From: Diplonema papillatum
Lineage: Eukaryota > Euglenozoa > Diplonemea > Diplonemida > Diplonemidae
Reading direction: 5' to 3'
NCBI GenBank assembly: GCA_030068145.1
Contig: JAPJBO010000064.1
Span: 407,447-471,446, forward strand
Length of the DNA stretch: 64,000 nucleotides
A program made the translations under genes and the position numbers. The first letter of the stretch is position 1. Every line of letters begins with the position of its first letter. Below are positions 15,001-23,669 of this stretch, piece after piece. The notes under the pieces are model-generated. The model had not been told where the DNA came from and did not search any database. It saw only the letters and a program-made list of their open reading frames with translations.

Positions 15001-16105
15001 CGCAGGCCGTGAAGACTGCGATAGAAGTGTTGTGTGTGAGTGGGTGGACGGCAGGTGTTCGGTGTCCAAGCCGTGCACAAGTCGTGATCAGAGTTTGTGC
15101 GGAGTTGGAGAACGCTGCCGCTATGTGCGAGATGAGTGTAGAGTCAATTCAGTCCACGGCTTTTGTAGTGACGGTTGCTGTCAGTGCGAGAATGGCTGGA
15201 CAGGTCACGAATGCAGTACATGCGCATTTGCCCGAAGATCGGATGGGGCGTGTACCACCTGCTCCAGAAAAGAAACGTGCAACGGACATGGAACATGCAG
15301 TAGCGCGCAGTTGTGCATGTGTGACGCTGGCTGGGTGGGTGTGGATTGTGGGGAACGTATGTTCTGCAAGCCCGAAGGACCGGCGTGGTTCACCGTGTAC
15401 CCCAATCAACCCCTGCAAGGTCGGCCGTTCACCATTATCATTCACGGATGCTTCTCAAGCGCTTCCAACAGCATCAAGGTTGTCGACGAGAGCTTGGACT
15501 GCCAAACCACTGTGGTTCCTGAGTGTATGTCCGAAGACAAGCTGTTACTGAATGCAGGCTGCAATCGGGCGTCGATGAACAATCCGCGGGTGGAGAATTC
15601 GGCCAGCCAAGAGCTGCTGATCGATGTTGAAGCAAATTTCGAAACCTCATTACGGCACTATAGGGTATGCTACTCTAACAGACAGGGTGGATGGCTAGAT
15701 TTACGCACACATTTAAGGGATGGAAACCGCACTGCTGTCATTAGTGTGCTTGGCGAGGTCACGTCCGATGCAGGGGCCATCAGCGCAGCAGCAGACCGAA
15801 CACCGCGACAGTGCTGTGACGGGCTTGCGTTGGGTGCAGCATGCCTCCCCAGTATGGTGGTTGTCACTCTCTACCTTCTGTGTGTCGGTCTCATTGTTGC
15901 CGTTGCACTGAAGACGAAGAAGACGCATCGAGAACTAAGCTTTTGGAAAGAGCAGGAGCAGATGGAGTTTGACGACTTTGATGTAGAAATGGACCGATCA
16001 GTGTGGCTGTTGTCGGAGACCACGAGCACACTCGCCACATCCATGAATGCTCGAATGCTGTCTCGATCGATGTCAAGTATTACGGACAAGCCGCCAGTGC
16101 AGTAA
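2..16105 (+). CDS. Giant cysteine-rich type I membrane protein (5' partial): beta-helix repeats, C-type-lectin-like, vWA and EGF-like domains
   Basis: The frame is open from base 2 (it reads SGGGIYA, in register with the following repeats), so the gene begins upstream of the window; the first TTG at 35 is not a real start. 5367 residues are visible, without introns. Domains in order (residues counted from base 2): GG-x-Y/F polymorphic-repeat or right-handed beta-helix modules (1-175, 640-855); four C-type-lectin-like domains with WxWS...FFCEF signatures (about 303-433, 967-1097, 1485-1614, 1680-1814); short CxW cysteine modules between them; an unassigned globular stretch (1249-1410); two vWA domains (2034-2253, 2566-2780); about 37 EGF-like DEC units (2897-4960); two further EGF motifs (5050-5123); a transmembrane helix (5285-5306); and a 64-residue tail rich in acidic and serine residues. 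Both vWA MIDAS motifs are altered (GGSSS, DGSLQ). Inferred role: cell-surface adhesion or recognition. The stop is TAA at 16103. Confidence 0.9.
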   Translation, partial: SGGGIYATKSVLTVKSLKIHDCDAGASGGGVYADAGVVLDVDEITVARCAATSAGSRGGGVFLHEESKLSVRSFIARNCTAQSKGGAAYLNTASTLVSNYSWFESCSVLEHGGAMFMNAQSSAHFTSLSTVGCAASSASGVGGSIYTETGSDFQADTWNAVCNTVGSNIGNDLYCRYPTEVNIATLIIHVAEGARNPKSPLQVLPSNESHIVINNGILYTNALTYPDLAANMFLQTLSIEPARGCPTTSGLSTSCGFTTCNETTKELCEGISGCIWADGACSIQAGKSTLTYTIEDGMLEETSFTDTRFWYSGSSLAASSSAVANEICQVLCHDGKAGRLARTISAEEAARLSALQPVRANGMLDGSDIAAEGLWKWSNGVAFWSSDVECLQADCPWENSQSVAGDYLYLSSTGTWKAAAIAKPLPFFCEFPCVTDNDCSLSGESCPYKCNFNGRCELNGECCQQFDTDVACNSLSPVCVWGGGTCEEVSTCKTVRDIAQLCALMLSDSCAVWAGRGSGVQALPKTCIATQSFELTCEDGADAIACPAGDDCFAIGPLSTHIQNLSLILSSCKLSGPTTLSGRKEGSYTREVVLRAVTVEGALSLEEFSSVVLDHVAVTGTVPGASAAKLVSIDSIVATTLHLRCSPTGQKPDYGGGLYLLSSKLEANVVDVKNCHAAGHGGAIYVSLSTANIKVITAKSCTAGTNAGGIYINAGGVVAGTVTVDSCDASTGSGGAAYLDVAAAMTASYWVASNCSSRYGGGAVYMNKESWLNSSYAWFENCTAEFYGGGLYMNTRATAAFDVLNTRSCSCTSAPSSGGSVYAYEQNSFEAHSWNAVCNSVASDQSNDLYCSNPARIATFHLNLDIKEDSTNPKSPFVCPKVAIAAGTLHTDSLSESEVASSAYKMMSLKPSRGCGTLRGALACQQESICFGRPETSCEGDGICQWFGECAPLFTAYDGKLEDSVLLLPGFWYSNSIIAADVHAASDMCRSLCVDGRTGRLARVLSSDEAQRMKVLADTTQFAYIDGSDITMAATWQWSDGSVFYTSSTCQQLSCPWGPGSPSNGNSKHYLQIAASLALWVDHPGDEPAPFFCDFPCLEDYHCNLNENDCTYMCSTQGRCELNTQCCTAIDSELSCKSSTGNCVWEAASSVCVDRPCQFVLESACTGDERCEWYADCVDTAKGKCTEKQCTATSEEACFADEACTWDVAQQTCLLFGCARYPGEQCCSLSKYCNWVENTCVQKPSCREVDGGDWRLVRHLHANDSTFYMTNDDLAGTWSSGTRSGNSFAAETTSTTFSVQFSSDVFNQFLFSTGTCETWLVVNKDELLPGQDYEGDRCVVTSSAQQQPHYASWQLRDKHAEEPMVSIRSVGDNNLHDILYAEDGFSTALNGALLRAEGGLNVWIRNNAVVPSSSACSDAGATPMPQPADRCFKVAVCSPFDTEVACLQERLCIWKETLSSVVARGKCVPRFSIGDGLKESPAKLDVEFWYSNNVTTGSAQAADICRVLCENGRQGRLAQVLTANELARLSDLRQAAANNGTRAFIDGTDAEHEGRWTWSDESVLWDSKRGCQQAICPWSSPPDAAGHTLALSDSGSWVVASEEDALPFFCEFGCASDDECASDEVCKQGRCIPGSRCSAENCGGLSLASCESNALCRWDTSGCAAKHSVDNGVQEAKTYPDIQFWFSSKAVTADVVTAAQACASLCTDSGRAGRLARVLSADETLRLLLIGAGEKGWLDGTDGGSSSQTWEWSDGTAFWTSSSSRGCLQGWCPWAGGEPSSSVTASSFLEVGATGAWSDESGDTNLAFFCEFPCVNNYDCNSNGEFCPSKCNSQGRCEVNAQCGTAVHCDSYQSEVLCFSSQQPVCAWHQQAGERGTCVDLSCQHSIEATCNAAANCEWSTECYEEGSGACVQKRCTAANKVMCTADARCVWSLQDGCKYAKCSQHVTERCCGHDVTCEWDVTNAPAYCVQKECTAAHTTEATCDKDSSCMWTQGAEGQCTEVVCNGAQECECRIANGCSWNKKTTKCGHSEFGLCPTMDLAVLIGGSSSVGQRYGRHPHGFFALTSAINDWLRKLPLTGEAAGASADPNAAGVRVALVQYAGTLQGYALKSQARPGIGTGGFFSGLYSELASDVTYLESQFLKGDNLLVKEGLSAVKNTFDLTHAGRKKVLIVIANDVIPDALDAAVNATLKQLSDVEVFGVLLQHPTQKAQENDTEVSLNTMVSSPQTDHVVNLQVDEISTLLASVCNPNHKFGKLLSMSSTNVPDQDAQKPCSLYTESNLCAKDSGCVWSGIGQQCLDSECIRLCGKDQCEAAAAAEHLCVWNAQENRCQKESVCAFTDENTCEAATLHDCMWTGSGECELAPCTWNKEEYACIADATADCTWWDRNGETGCIVTPCIGHTYVECIMADKCDMVEDACEAMSGSVLPSCRVAKCSVYVSPANCVTDPRCEWTGQCQTKPCAEYGDELCCEKHLQCDWDTSTAPPTCQQDICYTLASSEAQCRAHSQCMWSFSTCVKFNCKLFESQCDCNQKEACYWKRDLTTDDWNATSTKQGGQCVAANYGMCPTMDVVIVFDGSLQSSTQYGRHPNGFNGIIEAMRRWAEKLPLSFSTDGRNQSELPPAVVRLAFAQFSNSSAESGQVATAEDTGLTGNWSELVSNLNWHEDNMLGGTAVITGGLEKAASIFDQTPVGNENSRQRLLLMVVAGDFEASETKNALDRMDVLEVQRFGLVVRKSQAETNPETIALGKLRTLASAEQVNHTLSITVDDLGDALSSLCDVHAQWGKYVSTHSPSTPSDEHLPCLVYTSQMPCEADSGCKWDSWVCSNSDCVYACDPDACEAITSDNCTWAGVGCRNTPVVDCRCKYEDADVAANKHLCENDDACWWNDASLSCQIDDCRAGSMGHEGCLLFGQLCADDDHTPCSDDWYCKCTAPSVSKVVTKHWAAECHLYECIAKCETCAEGSCGAEQVCTDPDTSETSLADWECKCQLPYSGSAVATAAVCRIDECEEKCDHCENKACDGPLNQICIDPDHSKKGDWMCECPPPSSKSQVGHAVSDCNFDECQLHNQTCVIAGQDCFDVDESTLGDWTCVCKLPSHGFGIAERANCTIDECEESCDTCEEGLCGTGLVQQTCNDPDTKAHSLSDWTCTCGTTSGKAIARRANCPYDECAEVCATCANETCTSEGQLCNDPGAMTMSLSDWTCKCPLPALNTSLLSAVVSCDVNECALFTAANICAEVNQTCFDPSANQTDDWQCTCVFPLTGSAVASGADCFIDECAAECSTCENGACNKDSPVQQSCNDPDTSAKALSDWVCTCAASSAVARSANCDFDECTANCTTCELGVCAANWQTCHDPKMKSKSVGDWFCSCPAPSQATHMGGAVDSCAFDECVVHNATCSNVDQDCVDVDTGAGGDDWECVCRLPAEGRNTAGVASCVIDECEATCETCENNVCSNAKPAQLCDDLNSGAQSLRDWVCKCGLDSNSSKSRVTGLADCPLDECSVTCASCSNQTCEVANQRCHDLRPSALSLGDWTCICREGGSNRSETAAAVGDCSFNECDKQWATCSRAGQHCVDSNLLRANDWECVCLTPATGSATMGVAQCVLDECEANCTTCENGACDETGDIVKQTCTDPNQNAMATSDWMCACDSLSNRTALGGRADCPFDECVATCSSCAETTCFMANQTCVDVNAMSSSLGDWICVCKPPAMSKSATAAAVLDCSHDECSDTNHAATCEAADQVCVDADMLVMGDWMCECKDPFSGGAFESVAACYVDECAAACPSCHDGECTAAGQYCEDVNNSSMSLSDWLCMCNEPTTGSAVGTAAHCVLDECDGDCAHCELGECSRKNQTCHDPNTTALATSDWTCSCRPPAVGSNPQGAVDSCVVDECALAENEDVCLHHGQACVDPSTDEGSMDDWECHCIVPPADEPSKAVAAAAVCHYSGECATDNDARLCTELGHLCYDPNQSNSSVGDWECQCTPPLRGARGNATSDIKCVLDECNETCSSCAATPSSPLNACEVQGQTCVDPDMTQLHDWICKCPAPSKMSSVGRPAAECLIDECGEELCATCAKGICSDANQLCTDPDTNVSSLSDWTCSCKAGIGLATARAALCICDECLKTTVCAEANQTCYDVNTTCADESEAGDFHCECKLPLYGFGVGIVAPCGVNECEEHNITCIESGQVCYDPDGSVLGDWGCECPSPASGSASGRVADCFLDECTAECFHCENGVCSSHSSRQRCFDPDTNASSTNDWTCMCVEPAIGKATGKAATCVCDECLTSLVCELADQLCRDPNTTCQADSTNDFLCVCSFPKTGQATAQPATCAVDECSDNAHICEDAGQACRDLDEGKSNDWVCECPTPSSGLEIMKPADCFINECQQNCSHCSNRQCELVGQTCNDPDEYSIRDWTCTCLPPGKGEATEQIATCICDECLTQAVCDDALQTCYDRNTTCGGLAPDFECSCKPPEIGMAIGDVAVCGNDECVTKASTCIDAGQTCEDYEPATLGTWQCVCPLPASGVELMAPASCVLNECDTNCTHCANGMCEVAGQICMDLSDASDDWMCLCSEGTGKATGEAAECVCDECLTDTTCGDAGQICKDTNTTCHSGKLPDFVCACELPETGTATAQTASCELDECSSNEVICTSVNQTCHDADRTTSNNWVCRCPKPSDAEETTGPATCVYSLDECIETCEHCANEVCSAVGQRCNDPDNSSISTHDWTCSCKSPATGTATGRAAPCACDDCLQVTVCSDVGQSCFDTNTTCHDGTASDFECVCKTPYAGAATAKPAECGIDECALYGNICKRVGQVCVEPNVSDLIDWQCHCPPGALGDVGLQEAANNCVLDECESSCSTCANETCTVAGQSCFDTDTDLFSPNDWICKCLAPSMSQASLRPAVCRVDECTDNPCVNGCEAGSFNCLQTCRDANTSAASFGDWKCICPASNVTSIGSPADCSSEVYLSPAPTDVDCALFSAIDECSQSAQCEWKAGTCVAIDCDFAGREDCDRSVVCEWVDGRCSVSKPCTSRDQSLCGVGERCRYVRDECRVNSVHGFCSDGCCQCENGWTGHECSTCAFARRSDGACTTCSRKETCNGHGTCSSAQLCMCDAGWVGVDCGERMFCKPEGPAWFTVYPNQPLQGRPFTIIIHGCFSSASNSIKVVDESLDCQTTVVPECMSEDKLLLNAGCNRASMNNPRVENSASQELLIDVEANFETSLRHYRVCYSNRQGGWLDLRTHLRDGNRTAVISVLGEVTSDAGAISAAADRTPRQCCDGLALGAACLPSMVVVTLYLLCVGLIVAVALKTKKTHRELSFWKEQEQMEFDDFDVEMDRSVWLLSETTSTLATSMNARMLSRSMSSITDKPPVQ
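8690..14880 (+). repeat. EGF-like DEC...DWxCxC repeat array inside the giant gene, about 37 units
   Basis: Each unit is about 56 residues (168 nt) and reads DEC-x(n)-C-x(n)-GQxC-x-DP(D/N)-x(n)-DWxCxC-xxP-x(n)-A-x-C, with the last Cys next to the following DEC. The spacing of DEC and of the two late cysteines resembles calcium-binding EGF domains, but the DWxCxC core is its own variant. Units are diverged at DNA level, so the array is old. Every third unit departs in the same way: units 3, 6, 9, 12, 15 and 18 lack the early CxxC pair, and units 22, 25, 28, 31 and 34 begin CDEC/CDDC with a shared NTTC motif. This gives a superperiod of about 168 residues (504 nt). Confidence 0.85.
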
Positions 16106-18504
16106 AACGGTGACGGTCCAAAGGGTTGGTCCTCGTTCATCTTACGAACCGCCACAAAGATGGTATGGAGAAGAAGGCGTCGTCTATCATGACGGGAGGA
16201 TCAACTCTGAAATGAAACAGCATTGAAAGGCGCATCGCCAGCGAACTGCCCGATCGGCCACCAACGCTCACACTTTGTGGAAATGTCCACATCACGAGCG
16301 CCAACAGAGCTTTCGGTTGGTCAGAAGATCACCCCTGCTTCGTCTCTCTCGATTGACCTGAGCTGGATCAGAAATGTAGAAGTCCTCGCTTTTTGTCCCT
16401 CAGTCACGAGTCAGTGCTCACGAGTGCCCGCTACATCCGGCCAGAGAAGTTTCTGTGACCCGTTGGTTCTTCGGCTCCTCAGAAACGGTGCGCAAACCTC
16501 ACTTGGTGCGCTTTGAGGCGTGGATCACCACTGATGTTACAACTTTGCAGCAGCGGCAAGCGTTCATCATCTTCTTGTGCCCGATCTCCTTCTCCTTGTC
16601 TCTTTCTCACCCCTCTATCGATCGTTTCTCCGTGTTTGACGTTCTTCCAACAAATTTAGGAATTCTGTTACCCACCTCTCACCCAAAATGACCGCCAAAG
16701 TGTCTCATTCTCAAGTGCTGTGTAAGCCTCGAAAGAGGGTAGTCCCCACGTACGCGGTCTCAGAACGGTTTTAGGCACTCCAACATGTCCCTTCTCAGAG
16801 TGTCCACGACGAACTTTGTCACTCACCTGAAAGTGTTCCCACGAGCTGGGACCTGCTCTTACTTTCTGCTTTGCTGTCACGGTTTGTTTGCTGGGCATTG
16901 CTATTCTTTGTGGAGTTCACCTTGCAGTCAGTTGTGAGACTGACAGGTGAGCAGCGCCACCTCCCTTAGCGAGATCGGATCAAGCTGGATGGCAGCTGTG
17001 TCAGGTCAAGTGGCAAGAACTGGGGCCCTGTGATAGCTGTGCACACCTAGGGAGGGCTGCAACCTGTGTTGTAGCCGTGTTGTGCATTAAGCGGCTTGGG
17101 AGCCTGGTCAACCTCCTCATCACTACAGGACACACACCTTTCTTGACCAGTCGGGATTGCCTGGGGGCGACTACTACTGGGGTTCACCTGAACTGCATTT
17201 GTTTGTTCAGCCCGCCACGCTCAGGCTTGCTCCGACCACTGCACACGACACTCTACTGTGGGGGCCACCTCCCTCTTCACCAAAGCGGTTCGGTTTCGGG
17301 CTGGTGCTCTGGCTGGATGTTGCTAGCGTACTTCCCAACAACAACTGCAACAAGACCTCACGCGAAACACTCTGGTCCGTCTTATGTGTCCGTGGCTTAA
17401 AGGACCGAAGCACGGCGCAGACGGGACCAGTGCGGTGTTGAGCACATATCCATTCCAAGCACGTTCTTGCAAATCCTCCCCTCGCTCTGCTGCACAATAC
17501 AAAAACACGACTCCCGAACGACTTCAAAAAAAAGGATTGCAGTCAGGCATCGACAGACAAGTGAGTTGCCAATCAAACAAGCTAGCTTTCAAGCGTCAAA
17601 CATGAGCCTTTTTTCCTTTTCACAGCGGGTTTTCTGCTGACACCAGATAAAAGCTGTTTTAGCCCTCACGGCAACAGCAAGTGCAACAACGTATCTTTCC
17701 AACAACAATCCTACAAGACGAAGTCACCCGCCTGCAACACCGTCAGCGACCGTACTGAGCCGCGGCATTTTCCTTTCTTTCCTTTATTTCATATTTTATT
17801 TCCAATACCGCTTGGTTCCCAGAAAGGAATAGAAGAAGACATTGCTTTTGGAAACTAACGTTATACGCACAGGGTAATTGCATGCGACATTAAAAGGGAA
17901 CAAAGTGATGTTGGTACTGCAAAGGGCCTCATGCAGCCAAACAGTGGGAGAATGCATATCTCATGGACTCGTTCCAGGTTCGATTTAGCATACCCGTGCG
18001 GGCTCGGAATGGCCAAAGCAAGGAACAAACAACACATCCGCTTACACCTCACAACTGTTGTCGGTCGGCGCTTCCGGCTTCATTGACCCGGGTCCGAACG
18101 ACGTCTTTCAATGAGTTCATCCTAAGCTCGAACACAGAGTTGTTTGTCCCTACTCACAGCGCAGAAAAAGATTTGCTGCCGGAAAACCTGGCCTTCGCCT
18201 TTCGCGAAAGATTCAGCTGCAGAGTGGATTGGGAATGACTCCTACTGATTCGGAAGTGTCCAAACATCAGAGTTCTTGTTCAATGTATCGATCCATACGA
18301 TACAGCATTATAGAACATTATATATGTTCGTGATTCTTTGTCATACGAAACATATATATCACTGGTGCTCACGGTGCGCGAGTGACAGCATTGCAGCAGT
18401 GACTTGACAAGTGCAAGCGCGTCGTTAATCCTTGTACACAACAAGTGCGTCCTATGCTCCAAGCTCCAGTGATGCGATTCTCCCCCTCAACCAGATTTTG
18501 TTGG

Positions 18505-18672
18505 TGTAGCGCACTCAGTACTCGTCTCTCAGCAACAGGAGCACTCCTTGTGCTACTGCTTTAAGATAAAAGAGTTTCGGGCACTCAGTGTAGCGCACAC
18601 AGTATTCCTCTCTCGGACTTTCCGGACTCCTTGTGATACTGCTTTATGATAAAGAGTTTGCGGCACTCCTTG
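18505..18672. repeat. Imperfect 84-bp tandem duplication
   Basis: Two adjacent units start TGTAGCGCAC at 18505 and 18589. They share blocks ACTCCTTGTG, ACTGCTTTA and GATAAA...GAGTTT and are roughly 80 percent alike by eye. No coding potential is seen. Confidence 0.7.
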
Positions 18673-20873
18673 TGCTTCTGCTCAAAAGACTCTAAATCCC
18701 GGATTCTCAAGCGAACTATAGCTCTAAAAGAAAAACGTTGTTGTCGCACAATTGTACTTCGCCCCTGCTGGATCCGGACTGCTGTGTCAAGTGTCAACGT
18801 GTAAAACGGACCCAGTCAGCAGGAACACAGTACTGCAAGTTCTCCGATGCCAACCGAGTTGTTCGAAGATCGGGTCGGTGTGTGCTTTTGCTATGCAAGT
18901 ATTGTATTGTATCTGCATCTAAACTCGGCGCAATGCTGGGGGCTCCGGATTTAGTACAATGTTTGAGTGCAACGTGCAGACTTAATCTCTCACCGCTGCC
19001 CGCAGGTTTCTTTCCAAGAATTGCTCGCACCAAGTTGCGGCTTCAACAACCAACTCAATCAAGCTACACTCAAAGTGCTCAGTATTTCAATGTTCAATAT
19101 TACTTGCAAGCACTCTTACAGTACTCTCAGCTCCTGGTCGTTCATTGCTGAAGAAAATGAATGGGGCTGTACTGTAGTGCATTTCCCTGGCAAATAGTCG
19201 AGGAAACCAATTTTCCACGCGGATCCCCCTGTTGCACATTTCCCATGGACAGTCCCCGAAGGCGCGTTTCCCGAAGAATCAATCTGGGCGTCGATTTTGG
19301 GGGTGTCTCGAGTTTCACTGTTCTCCCAACAGTCAGCGCAGCTCGAACACGGGCAACAACGGCTCAGGTTAGCCCCTGCAGCTACTCAGGCGTTGGTCCG
19401 GGGACTGTCTGAGTGTGAACCGTATCAATAGACTACATCACATGAAAGACAGCCACTGCTGGTCCCAACCGTCTCTTTCAGACGCCAACAAGGACATTCT
19501 CGTTAATCTGCGCGTATCAACCAACATAACATTAGCCGCCGCCGTGGGCCGCGCAAATGACGAGGGCCCGCATCGCAGCAATACGGTGATCCCCCCGCAA
19601 GGCGAGCCGGCCAAAGTGCCCCGGCAGCGTCTATACTCCGCAGTCACGCCGCAGAGTCGCGACCTGCAGCGCGCCTCTGGATCGACATGCGCCCGCCGTA
19701 GCAGACCGGACAATCCCGGACATAGTCCCAACATTCCCGTCTCTCTCATATTGTTTTGTGCCTGCTTTGGAAATACTCGAGGAGGCTGCAACCTCAAATT
19801 TCAGCATGCTGATGACTCCCCACTATCGCAACATGAGTCCCAAATCTCAAAGAGGTAAATGTGCTGTAGCCCACACAAAACACAGTTAAATCTGTGTTTC
19901 GTGCCGGGTGTAAGCGTTGAACAATGAAGAACAACTCGTTGTATAGGTTCTCAAGATTTCCGCACGCGAAAGTGGCACAAACATAAACTCACCCTCATTC
20001 GAATTAGACAGTTGGAGAAGCCCCAATCACTGTCGCAGAAACTTGGAACAAGAACATTTACGAACTTCCAGTACACCAATCTTCTGTCATCTTCCTCGAC
20101 TTCCCTCTCACATGACTTAAAGGGGGGGGGGGCAAGGGTACCTGTAAATCCAGGGTCTCCAGGGCCCGGGCCCCGGGTTAGCGCTAGGGTCCAGATAGGG
20201 TCCAGGCCCACGGTAATCACGCCATCCAAGGATGGAATCTTCAATATTGCAGCTTCCACAACAAGCGGAGAGCAAGACGAGAAAAAATCAAGAAATAAAC
20301 TCGATAAAATTTGATAAAAAAAGCTCACAGTCGTGCATTTACCATATGGGCTGAGCGGGCGGAGGCTCAAGGTGCCCTGGTCAAAATGCCCTGGGGAAAA
20401 TGTGGGATAAAAACTTTCCGAAATGCGGGTTTTTAGGGATTCCGGCACAAAACAAATTTTTTTTTCAATGCCCGCCTTGACACCTGTGACCTTGGTGAGC
20501 CGTGGTACCCTTTAGGCAGCCAGCTAGACCTGCCAGAACCTGAAAACCTCCTTCAGGTTTCGTGGCTGTGTCGAAAAATACATTCCGAGGACGTTTTTGA
20601 ACGCTTTTGAATCCGTTGAGCTCAAGGACAGGCTGGGGCCCTGGAATGGAATTGTAAACGAATTGCATCTCGTACCAGAGAGTTTTTCCTTTGGTAATCG
20701 TTCAGGGCCAAAAACCCTGGAAAATTTTCCAGGGCCCGGGCCCGAGTTACTGGTACCCCTGGGGGGGGGGTCGAATAATAAGCATTTATTCGGCAAAATT
20801 GGCGGAAATTATTGCCGAATAAATGATTTTATTGGGAAAACTAAATTCCCGAGGATGGAAAGAAAACCACACT

Positions 20874-21042
20874 GCTTTGCAGTTATGTTGGTGTCTAGCA
20901 GAACGTTGCGTAGCAAATGTGCACGGCAGAACGTTGTGTAAGACGTTGAGCATATTGCTTTGCAGTTACGTTGGTGTTTAGCAGAACGTTGCGTAGCAGA
21001 ACGTTGTGTGTCTGAGACATTGCGTAGCAGAACGTTGTGTAG
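20874..21042. repeat. 83-bp tandem duplication with GTAGCAGAACGTTG core
   Basis: Units start GCTTTGCAGTTA at 20874 and 20957. The core GTAGCAGAACGTTGTGT recurs within each unit, so a short motif was amplified before the larger unit was duplicated. Confidence 0.7.
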
Positions 21043-21384
21043 GAGTGGAGTTGTTGTAAGTGACGGGTCACAGATCAATGTGCCTGGTTGTTCTGCTGCA
21101 ACTGGGGGAGTCCCGGCAGGTTGACGTTGTAGTTCACAACATACGATGCTGCTTGCATGGGCGCTTGCATGAAGGACTGCACAGGTGCTGTCGTGCTGGG
21201 TAGGACTGTTGGATGAGCGCTGCTGACAAGTGCTGCGGTTTTCTTTCTGCGAGGTCTTGATATGGATCAGAAAGGATGAATTAAACTCAAAACGAGCTCA
21301 AAACACGCGATTTCACTCACCGCAGGGAGAAAAAATAATTTGCGAGGGGTCTCCCCTACAGATTTCTGCCTACGACCTTATTCT

Positions 21385-21483
21385 GCGCCGCCAGCTATTT
21401 TCAGTCGGAAAAATAAACGAATTTATTTCCCTAGGGACAATAAATTTCATTTATTTGTTTCGACTGAAAATAGCTGGCGGCGC
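21385..21483. repeat. 23-bp perfect inverted repeat, 99-nt hairpin
   Basis: Arms at 21385-21407 and 21461-21483 are exact reverse complements (GCGCCGCCAGC... and ...GCTGGCGGCGC). The loop contains further AT-rich self-complementary blocks (AATAAACGAATTTATT, AATAAATTTCATTTATT). This could be a folded MITE or a transposon end; no target-site duplication was identified. Confidence 0.7.
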
Positions 21484-23669
21484 AAAATAAATTCCGAGAT
21501 CGGAAAAAATAAATTCGTTTATTTGTCCGGCCTGTGTAAACACAACGGAATCCTGTCAAAAAATAAACGAAATTTATCGTCACGCTCCGCAAGCCATTTC
21601 CACCAGAGGGAATTTATCTTTCCCAATAATAACAGTTATTTAGCCCCCCCTTCACCACCAAGAGTTAGCTTGGCAGGTTTTCAGTGACGAGTTGATATGC
21701 CGCTGAGCTATCCCTACGACAGAGTTTCCGCCTGATAAATTATGGAAGTGGTTCCCCCGTGAAGATGGTCCGCTAAAAACGAGGTTCTTAACGATCTTTG
21801 TTCATGGTTTCCGCTCGTGAAAACGCCTGAGCGACTGAGCACGTAATCAAGCGTGGCTCGTGGGCTTTGCGGTACTGCCAATTATGCGAAGCTTTGCTTC
21901 CGTTTATGCAGGCCTTCCCCGGTACACTTGAGCTTGCAAGAAGAGGAAGTGTTGCTCACTTGATAAGCGGGGCTGGCCAAAAACAGACAAAGCGAAAGAA
22001 AACCCAACAACGTCGATAAGTATGCTGTCGAGAACAGAATACCCTCCCTTCTCTCCAACAAGGTCATACTGCACATTTCTTTCCCATCAATCCACACGGA
22101 GACTGTAAAACCGGCCTTCTAAGCCCTGGCAGAAAACGTTTTCAAGGAACCGCGCAAAAAGAAACGAAAAGCCCCAGACGGCATGCAACTTATTCTACGA
22201 AGAATTTCTTATGATTTTTATCCATTGTCAGTAGGTAGAAATGAAAATGGAACACACATTCGCCTGGCAATCACCATTCGCACGGAGAACCTGCAGCGGT
22301 GAAGTAACGGAGCTCGCGCTGGTACTCGTCATTACCATCCCTACGGCTGACTCGTACTGCACAAAGCGGGGCACTATCGCCTGGCAAGAGCATTGCCCCT
22401 TCTTAGCTGAATGCTGAAATAAGATGAAGGTTCACTCTGAGTCTCAAGTACAATTCCCTTATCACAAGCGGAAGAGCCATCAAAAAGGTTTTTGTGACGC
22501 TTCGTGGTAAATAGAGCGACGGAGAAAGAACTAGGAAGCTGAACTGTACCATACGTGCATCTGGGGCTGCTTCCAAACTACGACAATCGACTTAATAGAA
22601 GAGTCAAAGTCTTTGCTTGCCGATGATCAATAATCACCAACCACCTGAGCTGTTTCTTTTGCAGTATTCTGGATGTGGTCCTTTGTGTTCGCTTTTGTCG
22701 GCAAATGATGAAAACTATGTGGTTACACCGCTTACTTTCGTCTGCCTCTCACAACGACTTCTCACGATGTTTTTGGTAGTGTTGGACACCTCTTTCAATG
22801 CCTGAGGCATCTTCTGAATCGTGCAACGTGTTTAATCACCAACTCCCGCCCTCATTTAGTATATTCTCCATTTTGATAACAGCAACAACAGCCGGACTTT
22901 TGTAACTTCTGTTCTCCATTTTGATGGCGAAATAGCTGCTTTTCACGAGCAAGGTTCGAGGTGATCACGATGGATAGATGGTCGTCACCTGCTTTGCATA
23001 GGGGCTTCCCTTGGATCCGCACCTCGCACTCTGTAGCCCTAACCCGTTCAGGGAGCCTTCTTGTCTAATGGTCGAATTGGCAATTCAATTGCAACAAAAA
23101 TGGAATGCTCACCACAATCACCTACTACAGACCGAAAGAAGAAAAAGAAGAATTAGGCTCAAAATCATGTCGGCGTGCTGCCCAGTGTTGAAGTCCAGAG
23201 AACGTAGTTTAGAGAGCAACGTAGAGAACTTGTCCACCGCATCACTGAACTTGATGCTCAAACGAATTTAAACCCACAAGAAACAGGCGAATCAGAATGA
23301 CACAATTTCTGAGTATCCAGACAAGAGAATTCAGCGGGTTTGCGGACGACGACTGCGGCAAACACACCAGAATCACTGCCTGACCTTTCTACCTTTGCTT
23401 TTTAGAATGCAAGCTCACTTAGAGATCCGGAGTTTTGTAGTCTTCGGGTGACCCTTGTCGAAATCTTTGCCTTAAACAGGCTCGTCATTTACTGGGTTTC
23501 ATTGTCTCAGGAGGGTAATTCTGCCCTTTGAGAGCTTCTTTCTACGAGGGCACAAACCTTTTCCCCTTTTTTTCCCCCGTCTCCTTTCCATTCTTGCATT
23601 TCAGGCCTGCATGCCCCATCAAAAGCAATCGAAAAGAAAATAAACGAGCGTTCTACCACCTCGCGCGGT

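Larger units (their letters stand above)
16106..23669. other. Gene-free stretch with small repeats and transposon crumbs
   Basis: I see no convincing coding region on either strand. Frames of 60-165 codons are short, lack recognisable domains and change composition along their length. Contents are a relic of about 37 bp of the LINE 3' coding region at 17210-17246 (compare 30484-30520), tandem duplications at 18505-18672 and 20874-21042, G-tract and CCAGGGCCCGGG palindromic blocks at 20125-20180 and 20725-20775, a strong hairpin at 21385-21483, and a fragment at 21900-21940 of the dispersed repeat found at 35505-35790. The first few hundred bases after 16105 presumably hold the 3' UTR of the giant gene. 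I cannot place the polyadenylation site. Confidence 0.6.
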
